From Proteromonas lacertae (Eukaryota; Sar; Bigyra; Opalinata; Proteromonadidae), in contig NGBS01001200.1 in assembly GCA_002245135.1 (NCBI GenBank), forward strand, positions 1 through 43,734: DNA of 43,734 nt, written 5' to 3'. Position numbers and translations under genes: made by a program. The notes under the pieces are model-generated. The model was not told the DNA's origin, did no database searches, and saw only the letters and a program-made list of their open reading frames with translations. This document shows positions 34,600 through 43,734 of the stretch, in pieces (position 1 is the stretch's first letter; each line of letters opens with the position of its first letter).

Positions 34600-35150
34600 C
34601 TATGATATATCAAATTCTTTTAACATTCTGTGTATTATCTCTTTCATCATCTCATCATATTCTACATCTAAACTGTATTTACATCTCACAATATTCTCTT
34701 TGGTTTTATAAATATTATCATCTTCATTAAATGGTAATTTCTTATAAATCATTTCATATAATTGACCAAATCACACTTCTTTCATTACATTCTAATTCAT
34801 TCAGCTCTTCTGGACTTTTGAAGCATATATCATACACTCTCAATTCATCTTCTTTTCTCAATACATTCAAACATAAATCATATATCTTTATTTTATCATC
34901 TTCTTCATATATTACATTCCTACTCTTCAAATTACCAACTGTTACATCATATTCGTTTAATATCATCGATATATCACATAATAAACATATCATATTACAT
35001 ATTATATTCCAATAAATAACAGCTTTATTCAGATTATCTAACCATACGTTTTCTGCATTTATATATTGTCCAATACTTTGATCACACTACTTTCATTCTC
35101 TAAAAATACACTTACTTCTCTAAACTACTCTTTCATCACTTTATACTCAT
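34600..35150 (-). pseudogene. Decayed kinase-like gene
   Basis: The pieces read 'NVWLDNLNKAVIYWNIICNM', then 'VTVGNLKSRNVIYEEDDKIK' (in place of HRDLKPxN, with Asn for the catalytic Asp), 'IYDLCLN' for DFG, 'CFKSPEELNE' for APE and, in another frame, 'FGQLYEMIYKKLPFNEDD' and 'MMKEIIHRMLKEFDIS' from the C-lobe. The order is that of a kinase domain, closest to the other degenerate kinases in this window. The N-lobe has stop codons and the C-lobe is out of frame by one base near 34765-34775. No SPRY or Hsp70 part is attached. Confidence 0.5.
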
Positions 35151-35356
35151 ATCAGTATATTAAATACACTTATTTGTTCCATTTATAGTAATTTATTAAT
35201 ATATATCTACATCGTTTGTAGTATTGAACAGCACATTTGATTGCAATATTTATTTCGCACTATTCACTTTCTATATTGAGAAAATAAGAATTATTAATTC
35301 TAGGCTTGATTCTTCTGGCTTGTTTTGAAACAGTTATTTTTCTTTTATTAAAAATA

Positions 35357-38029
35357 ATGGAAGTATATAATAATTTGTTTCTATATAAAACTAGAATTTG
35401 AAAGATTTGAATCCTAAAACGATGTCTGAACTATATTCTGACATGGCAAACTATCATAAAGACTTTGTTTGTAGTATAGACGAAAGTAACAACGAATTCA
35501 ATCATATTTTAAATGAGTTAACATCTGGAGATCATACTCGATCAATCGAAGTATATTTTATATTTGTTTTAAAAAAGTAGGTATCCGAAAGAGTTCTTCT
35601 ATTATATGATGAAGAATGTGAATATATTAATAATTTGATAATATGGAAAGTATAAAAATGAATTTAAATTAATAGAATGAATTATTAATGACTCAAGCTT
35701 TGCCAAACAACATTCTAACAAAATTTCTAATCATTATATCAGGATTATATCGCCTAAAATCATTATTAAGAGTAAGTATAGACGAAAGTTGTAAAAGGTT
35801 AAAAGAATATGCAAATCTTTCAATGAAAGAAAAAGAGTTAATAAAATTACGAAAAGAATTGAATAGAAAAGATATTGAACTAAATTTCGAAAGATTAAGA
35901 TGTATGGAAAGTAAACAAAAATTGAAAAGTGCAATTTCAATGATTTTGAGATTAAAAGCAGAAAGAAAGTATTTTAGATGGTATAGACTATATATGAAAT
36001 TATTATTAAAACACTCAAAAAAACCAGTATAATTATATATATATATATATATCTTATAATAGAGAATAATTCAAAAAGTTGAAAATAAAGATAATACAAA
36101 TACTTTTTCAAATCAAAGAGAAAATGAAGTATAAAATATAAATATATAAATGAATTTATAATTATTATTATTAGGAAAGAGAAATTGAAAAACATTTTTT
36201 ACAAAGTGTATAGTTATTATTATTATTATTATTAATTATTATTATTATATTAATGTTTAGTCATCAAATCCATTTGAAGCAAGAGAAAAACTAAAAGCAT
36301 TTAAACGAAATAGTAATAATCTTTCACCTCATCCTCCACCATCTCCATTACAGCAAAATAATAAATTTATTCCACTAAGTTCATCAAATCCACGAAATAT
36401 AAATAATAATAATTCATTATTTGGAGATATAATGAATGATATGAAAAAAGATGATACAAGTTCAAAATTAGCTGATATATTAAAAAATAGTAGTGGTAAT
36501 AATACATACTCTACACCGTCTGCTACACCACGAATGTCAATGTTAAATAGTAGGAGAAGTTCAACAATGAATGGAAAGATGATTAATTCAAATCCAATTA
36601 CTTTATCAAATTCTCCAATTCCACAACAAAAGAAATATTTGACGATTGAATTTAATAAAATGAATTTATTTCCTATTACAAATAGTTATAAAGAAAAAGA
36701 AAATAATAAAAAATTATCAATTGCAATGAATTGTTGTGAATTGAATATTTCTGCAACTTCAAATAATAATATAAACAGTTTAAATAGAAAATCGAATATA
36801 ATTAAATCAAATAAAGTTTCTCCAAGAAATTCATTTTTGAATAATAATAATAAAAGAAAATCAAGTGTAATAACAAACCCAAGAAAATCAAATACACCTA
36901 ATACAGTCAATACACCTAATACAACAAATACAATTCAAAATGAAGAAAATAACAATGAAATTCATAATGAGAATAAAGAAACAATAGAAAAAATAAATGA
37001 AATAGAAACCAAAATAAAAACATTATTAAAAGATGAAGATAATAATCAATCATCGTCATTATTATCCAATCAAAATTCAGCATCAACAATAGATAGCCAA
37101 TCATTATACAGCATTCCAAAACCATTAGATATTGAAGAAAAAGATTATGATAATATATTATTATCAACTCATCAACAATTAAAGCTTTTACAACAACAAC
37201 AACAATCAAATAATAATAATAATAATAATCAAGAAGAAGAAGAAGATATTAATCCTGACGAATTGGAAAGAAGATTAAAATTAAAAGAAATGGAATTAAA
37301 GAGTGAATATAATCAATATCAACAACAACAACAACATCATCATCAACAAGAGTTGGATTTTCAACAATGGGAATTAAAACAACAACAACAACAACAACAA
37401 CAGAAACAATTTGAAAATGAAAATGAAGAAATAGAGATTGATGAGAATGAATTAAATTATAAAAAACATTCCCCAACTAATATTATTATTAATAATATGA
37501 AAGAGATAGAAAATACTAAAAAACATCAACAAATTCCAATTATTCCTGATACTGAATCAAGTATATTTATGGATTATCAAAGTCCAACTAGATTAAGCAA
37601 ATTACAGCAAGAAGAAAAAGAAGAAAAAGAGATAATAAAATCTGTACCACGTTTTACTCGAAAGAGTGTAGAACAAAAGCAGCAGAAAAGAAAATCTTCC
37701 AATATAATGAACAATATAACTCCAAATACATCTAATCGTAATTCAACCACTTCGCCAATATCTAAGAGCTATTCTTTTAATAGTAATGATTCTATTCTTA
37801 CTCCTATCAATATAAAAAATAGAGATTTAGAAGGTGCTAGAAGAAATACTTTAGATGCTAGTCAGTGGTATAACACAAATGCTTCAGCTACTACTAATGT
37901 ATATTCTAATGTGACTAGAATTCCTCAGATTGTGATGCCTCCACCTGAAAGACCAAAATGTATATATTTTATAGATTTATATATTTTAATATAATATATA
38001 TAGATGTAATATCCAGAAAAATAAAGTAG
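35357..38029 (+). CDS. Large Asn/Gln-rich protein with coiled coil, unknown function
   Basis: The start ATG at 35357 has only two codons before a 32-base intron (35363-35394). Further micro-introns (30, 26, about 36, 46 and 53 bases) join 'LKDLNPKTMSELYSDMANYH', an ordered N-terminal helical region and a coiled coil ('MKEKELIKLRKELNRKDIEL') to a long disordered part with 'SSSNPFEAREKLKAFKRN', Asn and Gln runs (37190-37400) and SP/TP sites. A last intron (44 bases) replaces an odd end with 'ISRKIK' and a stop at 38029. The repeats are ordinary triplet runs (CAA, AAT) for an AT-rich genome. No family recognised; a cytoskeletal or scaffold role is possible but unsupported. Confidence 0.6.
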
Positions 38030-38138
38030 TTAATTATTTTTTAATCTATCTATTGTGTTTTATCGTTAATTATGTTTTGAACAAGATCTGAGTTAGTAGA
38101 AATCGTAGATACTTTTCGATCTTTTTTTTTCTAAATCA

Positions 38139-39602
38139 ATGTTTCGTTGTGGTAATCTTAGCAAATCAATTTCAAAACTCCATGGTGCAGCTAGATTCGC
38201 TAGTTATGATGTAGCTGTAATTGGTGGAGGTCCAGGTGGTTATGTTTGTGCTATTCGTTTAGGTCAACTTGGTAAGAAAGTAGTATGTATAGATCCAAGA
38301 GGACAATTTGGTGGAACTTGCTTAAATGTTGGTTGTATTCCAACTAAAGCATTATTACACACAACCGAAGAATTCGAGAAAACTAAAACCAAATTTGTTA
38401 AGCAAGGTATTATTCTTCCACAACCAGCAAAAGTTGATATGAAAAAGATGATGGCAAACAAAGATGTAGTAGTAAAAGGATTAACCTCAGGAATTGAATT
38501 GTTATTCAAGAAAAACAAAGTAATAGGCATGAAAGGTAAAGCCACATTCACATCACCAACTCAATTGAAAGTGAAGTTGAATGATGGTAAAGAAGAGACT
38601 GTAGACTTCAAAAATGCCGTAATTGCTTCAGGTTCAATTCCAAGACCATTACCATCAGCTCCAGTTGATAATAAAGTTGGTAGAATAATTGATTCTACTG
38701 GTGCCTTATCATTACAAGTAATTCCCTCCAAATTAGCAGTAATTGGTGGTGGAGTAATTGGATTAGAAATTGGTTCAGTTTATAGCCGTTTAGGTTCAAA
38801 AGTAACAGTGATTGAATCAATGCCATATATAATTCCATTTGTAGATACCGAAATGCGTACTAAACTAGAAAAAGAATTATCAAAATCAATGAAATTTATA
38901 AAAAGCACAAATGTAGTTGCAAGTTCAATCAAAGGAGAAGAAGTAGAAATAACAATGGAATCAAATGGTAAAAAAACAAATGAAAAATTCAGTCATGTGT
39001 TAGTAGCCATAGGAAGAATTCCTTATTATGAAGGATTAGGATTAGAAAAAATTGGAGTGAAACTAGATGAAAGAGGAAGAATAGAAACAGATAATATGTG
39101 TCACACGAATATAAATAATATTTATGCAATTGGTGATTGTATCAAAGGTCCAATGCTTGCTCATAAAGCTGAAGAAGATGGAATGTTTGTAGCTAATACA
39201 ATAGGTAATAGTCGAACAGGTGAATTAAGTTATGATGTAATTCCAAGTGTAATTTATACTTATCCTGAATTAGCATGTGTTGGTAAGACAGAAGATGAGT
39301 TAAAAAAAGCTGGAATAAAATATAAACGAGGTAATTTCCCATTTATGGGAAATGGAAGAGCAAAAGCGATGAATATGGCTGAAGGAAATGTAAAAATCTT
39401 AGCTGATAAAGAAAGTGATAAAATCTTAGGAATTCATATTTTAGGTGGTTATGCAAGTGAAATGATAGCTGAAGCTTGTTTAGCTGTTGAATATGGTGCC
39501 AGTAGTGAAGACATTGGTAGAACTTGTCATGCTCATCCTACTTTATCTGAAGCAGTTAAAGAAGCAGCAATGGCAACTTATGATAAATGTATTCATGCAT
39601 AA
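38139..39602 (+). CDS. DLD: Dihydrolipoamide dehydrogenase (E3), mitochondrial
   Basis: One intact frame codes 487 residues, the usual E3 length. A mitochondrial leader (MFRCGNLSKSISKLHGAARF) precedes the FAD motif 'YDVAVIGGGPGGYVCAIR'. The redox disulfide lies in 'GGTCLNVGCIPTKALLH'. The NAD motif is 'LAVIGGGVIGLEIGSVYSRL', followed by 'IYAIGDCIKGPMLAHKAEED', and the catalytic His-Glu in 'TCHAHPTLSEAVKEAA'. E3 reoxidises lipoamide in the pyruvate, 2-oxoglutarate and branched-chain dehydrogenase complexes and in glycine cleavage, in the mitochondrial matrix. There are no introns or defects. Its normal composition contrasts with the accessory genes on either side. Confidence 0.97.
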   Translation: MFRCGNLSKSISKLHGAARFASYDVAVIGGGPGGYVCAIRLGQLGKKVVCIDPRGQFGGTCLNVGCIPTKALLHTTEEFEKTKTKFVKQGIILPQPAKVDMKKMMANKDVVVKGLTSGIELLFKKNKVIGMKGKATFTSPTQLKVKLNDGKEETVDFKNAVIASGSIPRPLPSAPVDNKVGRIIDSTGALSLQVIPSKLAVIGGGVIGLEIGSVYSRLGSKVTVIESMPYIIPFVDTEMRTKLEKELSKSMKFIKSTNVVASSIKGEEVEITMESNGKKTNEKFSHVLVAIGRIPYYEGLGLEKIGVKLDERGRIETDNMCHTNINNIYAIGDCIKGPMLAHKAEEDGMFVANTIGNSRTGELSYDVIPSVIYTYPELACVGKTEDELKKAGIKYKRGNFPFMGNGRAKAMNMAEGNVKILADKESDKILGIHILGGYASEMIAEACLAVEYGASSEDIGRTCHAHPTLSEAVKEAAMATYDKCIHA

Positions 39603-39788
39603 ATAATATTAATTATTATTTACTTAAAATGGTGTTTGTTTCATCAATTTATCCATATTTAATAATATATTTCTATTGTATTATTCTTGTATTCTGTATT
39701 TTGTATCAAACTAAACATTTTCAATTTTCTTGATAAATAAACGAATTTATTTTCACTGAACATTTCAATTCTATTTAATTTCTTTAAA

Positions 39789-41794
39789 ATGGACTATAAA
39801 GCAGAATATATATTAACTAAAGGAATAGGTGAGATAAAGAGAGTAAATTACCGAAAATTGTCTGATGTAGAACTTCAAAAGAAAGGAAAGGAAGAAATAA
39901 TCTTAAAAGAAGCTGACAGTGATTGTGATGATGTAGTTAGTATCACGTATGCTTTTATTGATGGTAATCATAATCCTACTCGTCGAAATGTGTTAGTTAT
40001 CCAAAGAAGCTGTTATGATGAGATATATAAAGATATGAAGGGATATATAGATAAGTCATTGCCAAGGCAAAAGAATTTTTTGGTATATGAATGTACAAAT
40101 AGGGAAAACAATGTTTTGTGTGTATTTATTAAGACAGTTTTTATCCAGAGAATATGACGACTGTCAGGTGATATATAGATACAAAGTAGATGAATATTTT
40201 GTGAAGAATCCCCATTCATAATTATATGAAGAATCAACAGCATTAGTAGAAAAACAAGGAGTTAAGTCAATAATAATCAGTGAAAATATACCAATAAGTG
40301 AAATAATCTTCTTCAATATAAACCAATTAATCCAAATACAAGTTCTAAAAGATCATGTATTATATTTATATTATTTAATAACGATTATAAAATTCCTGAA
40401 TTTCATCAAAATGAATCATTCATAAAATTACCTGATAATGTTAAGATATTCCAATATCCAACGAATTATGTATTAGTAAGAGATTTTTATAAACTCTTAC
40501 TAATAGTGATGAAATAATAAAATTGATGTTAGCTTATTTGAATGTTGAATATAATGAATCTGATTTGAATAATGAAGAAAAAAGGAAAGAAATTGTACAA
40601 CAGCAAAAGAGAAAATTAAAAAGCATTATAGATAATTATGAAAAAGAAGAAATAAAAAGTAACATAGATGTAAAAGTACCACAGACAAGCTATTATCTTT
40701 TGAGAGCCCAGCCAGGATGTGGAAAATCCTCCTTTACAATTTATTTTATAACCAAATTCATTGAATTGAAGAAAGAATTAAATATTCCTGATTTAAGTTT
40801 AACATATATTAAAAGTTCAAAACAAGAAGATAAATCAAATCCTGACAAAGATAAATGTTATTTAAAAGATTGCCACTTAGATGAAGGTGGAAAAATAATT
40901 ATCCCTAAATACTATAAAGACTATAACATAATTATAAATGTAACTTCTCCAGATAGTAAGAATTATTCAAATATAAGTGAATTTATTAATTATAAGAAGA
41001 TATACTTCTATTTAGATATTTGTAGTGATGATGAAATAGTGAAATGGAAAAACAAATGTTTACCACCCTATTTAGGCAAAGTAATTGATAAATTTCTTCC
41101 ATTTTATAACAATGTTCCAAGACATTTATATTTTGCAGCAATATATGATGTTTATTATGAAGGAAGAAGTTATTGGGATGATATATATACCAATTGTATA
41201 AATACAATAGTTGCAGATATAGGTTATTATGAGTTTATAAAGAAGTATTTTTGTCCATGCCAAAATGTAGATAATAATTTAGAAAATGATAATAATTTAT
41301 ATAAAAAAGAAACTAAGAATGATAGATTTGATACAGATTTATCACATTATGTATTTAAATATAAAGTCAAAAGTTATGATTCAATTGATAAATATCAATT
41401 AGAATTTGTTTCAAAAGAAATATTTAGATATGTTTACAATTGTGTTAGTCATAGATTAAGTAGAAAAGAATGTCAATTATTACATGATTATTATTATAAA
41501 GAAATAATTTACAATCAAAATCATCCATTATATAAAATATTATTCAATGAATTAGTATGGTATAGCATAATTCACAATAAAAATTGGTCAGGTGTTGGAA
41601 TAACAGAATTTGATAATGGTTTAAAAACTATATTTAATGACTTTAACAATAATTGTTGTAAATCAGAAGCATTAGGAGAAGGATATTATGATAGATTGAT
41701 GAAATATCATAAAGCAATAGGAAAAGAAATATATTATTTAATAGCAACAAATGATGAAGTAAAAAAGAAAATAATATTTCATCTAAATAATTAA
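39789..41794 (+). pseudogene. Decayed Crinkler/RHS-type NTPase with a different N-terminus
   Basis: The last 423 codons (40523-41794) are open and carry Walker A 'RAQPGCGKSSFTIYFI', 'IIINVTSPDSKNYS', 'DDEIVKWKNKCLPPYL', 'NNVPRHLYFAAIYDVY' and a long helical C-terminus: the Crinkler/RHS order also seen in copies 1 and 2, here 'NVPR' for 'NIPR'. Before it, 39789-40157 is an open frame without SPRY character (MDYKAEYILTKGIGEIKRV), and 40158-40520 is interrupted in several places. It stands on the opposite strand and about 32 kb from the array at the left end. Broken as a whole; the C-terminal half looks well kept. Confidence 0.55.
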
Positions 41795-42015
41795 ATTGAT
41801 CTTCTTTTAATCCTATCACAGAAATCATATTAACTGAATATCTTAATATATCAATTGGATATAAGATATCATCACATACAACTTTGATCATCAGATAACT
41901 CCAGCATACTTTTTACTTACATGATTATCTAAATACACTTTATTTAAGGTATACACTTTCTTCTCATTCTATAATCTAATTTAAATTTCAAAAATATTTC
42001 AATCACATAATCTAT

Positions 42016-42067
42016 ATAGGATGGTCAACATATGGTGTGATATCACACCATATGTTGACCATCCTAT
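42016..42067. repeat. Perfect 52-base palindrome
   Basis: Two 26-base arms pair without a mismatch and without a spacer, centred on GATATC at 42041/42042. Each arm contains 'ATGGTCAACATATGGTGTG' or its complement. Pairing stops at 42015/42068. As RNA or single-stranded DNA it would form a long hairpin. It could be two abutting terminal inverted repeats left by a small transposon, or a protein-binding site. No second copy is seen in the window. Confidence 0.85.
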
Positions 42068-42374
42068 CTTTTAAAGTTCAAGCCAAATCACTTTTGAAAC
42101 GCATCTATTTTTCATTACAAATAATGCTAATTAACTATGTAAATCATAAACACAACACCCCACACAAACACAATTAATCATTTGAACCAATTCCAACATC
42201 CTCATCTTCAGCTCTTCTTTTTTGGTGGAATTTTACTTTTGATAACAGTTTTATAATGGTTCTAGTTGTTATTGTGGATGAAATATCAAAATTAATTCAC
42301 AATTTCAAATCTGATCTAATTAAAGACTGGTTTGAGAGCACAGTTATATTTATCGGAAAGTTGCGAATTGGACT

Positions 42375-42395
42375 CGAGTTCAAAATTTGAACTCG
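42375..42395. repeat. Short inverted repeat
   Basis: Arms CGAGTTCAAA and TTTGAACTCG pair over ten bases around one central A. It lies in the non-coding interval 300 bases after the large palindrome. A related word, 'ttgaactcgctc', recurs near 42666. It may be part of a degraded repeat. Confidence 0.5.
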
Positions 42396-42835
42396 GTACT
42401 TCCAGCCACTTTACAGCGCTAATATTAAAATTTCATTGACTTTTGTAATTAAATTAAACTATTCTGAAATGCGTGTTGAATTTGGACAACATCAATGTTA
42501 GTCATTAGAAACATCATTAGAATTTTGTACATAAATCTATTGTACATAATATGTATACACTGGACCTCCAGTTTTAAATCTAATTATTTTGATAGTTCAA
42601 GAGAAAATTCAAAAAAAGAAATATTGACACAAGCTTTGGCTTGATCAAATTTGAATTTATTTAAATTTTGAACTCGCTCTTTGTATGCGAAGAGAATATT
42701 CAATTTTAATAATCATTTGACATGTATAAGTTTTAATTATTTAATTTAAACTATAAAAATACAAGTAATACAAGAAATTATCTAGATCGTTAAGATTAGA
42801 AGAGATTACGAAATACTCAATAACAACGTAATATT

Positions 42836-43734
42836 AACTATCAATTTATTTCGATTTAGAACAAACTAACATAATTCTTTCTAATCTTCGATTTGTACTC
42901 ATTTCATTCTATATATTATACTCAATTATATATACATTATACAATAAACCATTTTTAACTATCAATTTACTTCGATTTAGAACAAACTAACATAATTCTT
43001 TCTAATCTTCGATTTTGTACTCATTTCATTCTATATATTATACTCAATTATATATACATTATACAATAACCATTTTTAACTATCAATTACTTCGATTTAG
43101 AACAAACTAACATAATTCTTTCTAATCTTCGATTTGTACTCATTTCATTCTATATATTATACTCAATTATATATACATTATACAATAACCATTTTAACTA
43201 TCATTTACTTCGATTTAGAACAAACTAACATAATTCTTTCTAATCTTCGATTTGTACTCATTTCATTCTATATATTATACTCAATTATATATACATTATA
43301 CAATAACCATTTTTAACTATCAATTTACTTCGATTTAGAACAAACTAACATAATTCTTTCTAATCTTCGATTTTGTACTCATTTCATTCTATATATTATA
43401 CTCAATTATATATACATTATACATAACCATTAAACCAAATTAAGCTAATATTTACTTCATTTTATACTAATAAAACCATTTTTTAACTATCAATTTACTT
43501 CGATTTAGAACAAACTAACATAATTCTTTCTAATCTTCGATTTTGTACTCATTTCATTCTATATATTATACTCAATTATATATACATTATACAATAACCA
43601 TTTTTAACTATCAATTTACTTCGATTTAGAACAAACTAACATAATTCTTTCTAATCTTCGATTTTGTACTCATTTCATTCTATATATTATACTCAATTAT
43701 ATATACATTATACAATAACCATTTTTAACTATCA
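42836..43734. repeat. Satellite array, unit about 121 bases
   Basis: Copies begin (at 'aactatca') at 42836, 42957, 43078, 43196, 43315, 43485, 43606 and 43727, giving spacings of 121, 121, 118, 119, 170, 121 and 121. The 170-base step holds an extra stretch of about 50 bases (43430-43480). Units are nearly identical, differing by single-base gains or losses in A or T runs, which points to recent amplification or ongoing homogenisation. The array continues past the right edge, so its full size is unknown. The low-complexity frame inside it is not a gene. Confidence 0.95.

Larger units (their letters stand above)
41795..42835. other. Gene-poor interval before the satellite
   Basis: No protein-like frame or RNA gene is supported. 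It contains a perfect palindrome (42016-42067), a smaller inverted repeat (42375-42395), and a region around 42230-42700 with slightly higher G+C and repeated 'gaactcg' words that may be a degraded repeat. No terminal repeats or transposase fragment were found. Confidence 0.4.

Noticed and set aside
37190-37400. Gln/Asn triplet runs as a special repeat element
   Set aside because: They are in-frame CAA and AAT runs inside a disordered protein, ordinary for such an AT-rich genome.
39603-39788. A tRNA or other RNA gene after the DLD gene
   Set aside because: The interval is short and AT-rich, with no cloverleaf and no box A/B-like words.
43134-43316. A 60-codon plus-strand frame
   Set aside because: It lies wholly inside the 121-base satellite and its sequence is just the translated repeat.

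Overview
This is about 44 kb of very AT-rich nuclear DNA from a unicellular eukaryote with aerobic mitochondria. The eukaryotic markers are intron-split genes, a MIC60/mitofilin homologue and a dihydrolipoamide dehydrogenase with mitochondrial leaders, a seven-helix receptor with an RGS domain, a SENP8-type deneddylase, and Pecanex, JTB, IFRD and GPR180/TMEM145 homologues. The standard code fits every intact gene. Introns are very short, about 24 to 64 bases, almost always beginning GTA and ending TAG. Gene spacing is tight; MIC60 and the SENP8-like gene start only 54 bases apart, head to head. I cannot name the lineage. An amoeboid protist or an early-diverging fungus would both fit.

Bases 1-9600 (all minus strand) form an accessory block of an expanded family. 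Its members combine SPRY-like domains with a P-loop NTPase of the Crinkler/RHS type (Walker A, an 'SP' strand, and a YGNIPRQ motif). One copy runs off the left edge with a long open NTPase frame. Two more are decayed, and a fourth locus keeps only the SPRY start joined to an unrelated C-terminal domain. At least two of these loci share duplicated, CCAAT-rich upstream DNA. A related decayed copy lies at 39789-41794 on the plus strand.

Bases 10220-39602 hold ordinary genes mixed with odd ones. In order they are: GPR180-like receptor; degenerate kinase fused to an Hsp70 ATPase domain; two acidic or coiled-coil proteins; MIC60; SENP8-like protease; Pecanex-4-like protein; JTB-like protein; degenerate kinase fused to a SPRY-like domain; membrane-anchored methyltransferase-like protein; IFRD homologue; RS-rich protein; a 57-residue protein; CTDSPL2/SCP-type phosphatase; glycosyltransferase-like protein; single-span membrane protein; RGS receptor; a decayed kinase-like remnant; a large N/Q-rich protein; dihydrolipoamide dehydrogenase. 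Bases 41795-43734 are gene-poor, with a perfect 52-base palindrome and a 121-base satellite that continues past the window.

The most unusual content is a set of shuffled modules. Kinase-like domains without the catalytic Asp, SPRY-like domains, an Hsp70 ATPase domain and Crinkler/RHS-type NTPases recur in different combinations. This resembles sensor-plus-switch proteins of lineage-specific surveillance or signalling systems, but that role is inference. A second unusual signal is that reading-frame interruptions in otherwise conserved host genes all move to the +1 frame. This could mean programmed frameshifting or insertion-type assembly errors.
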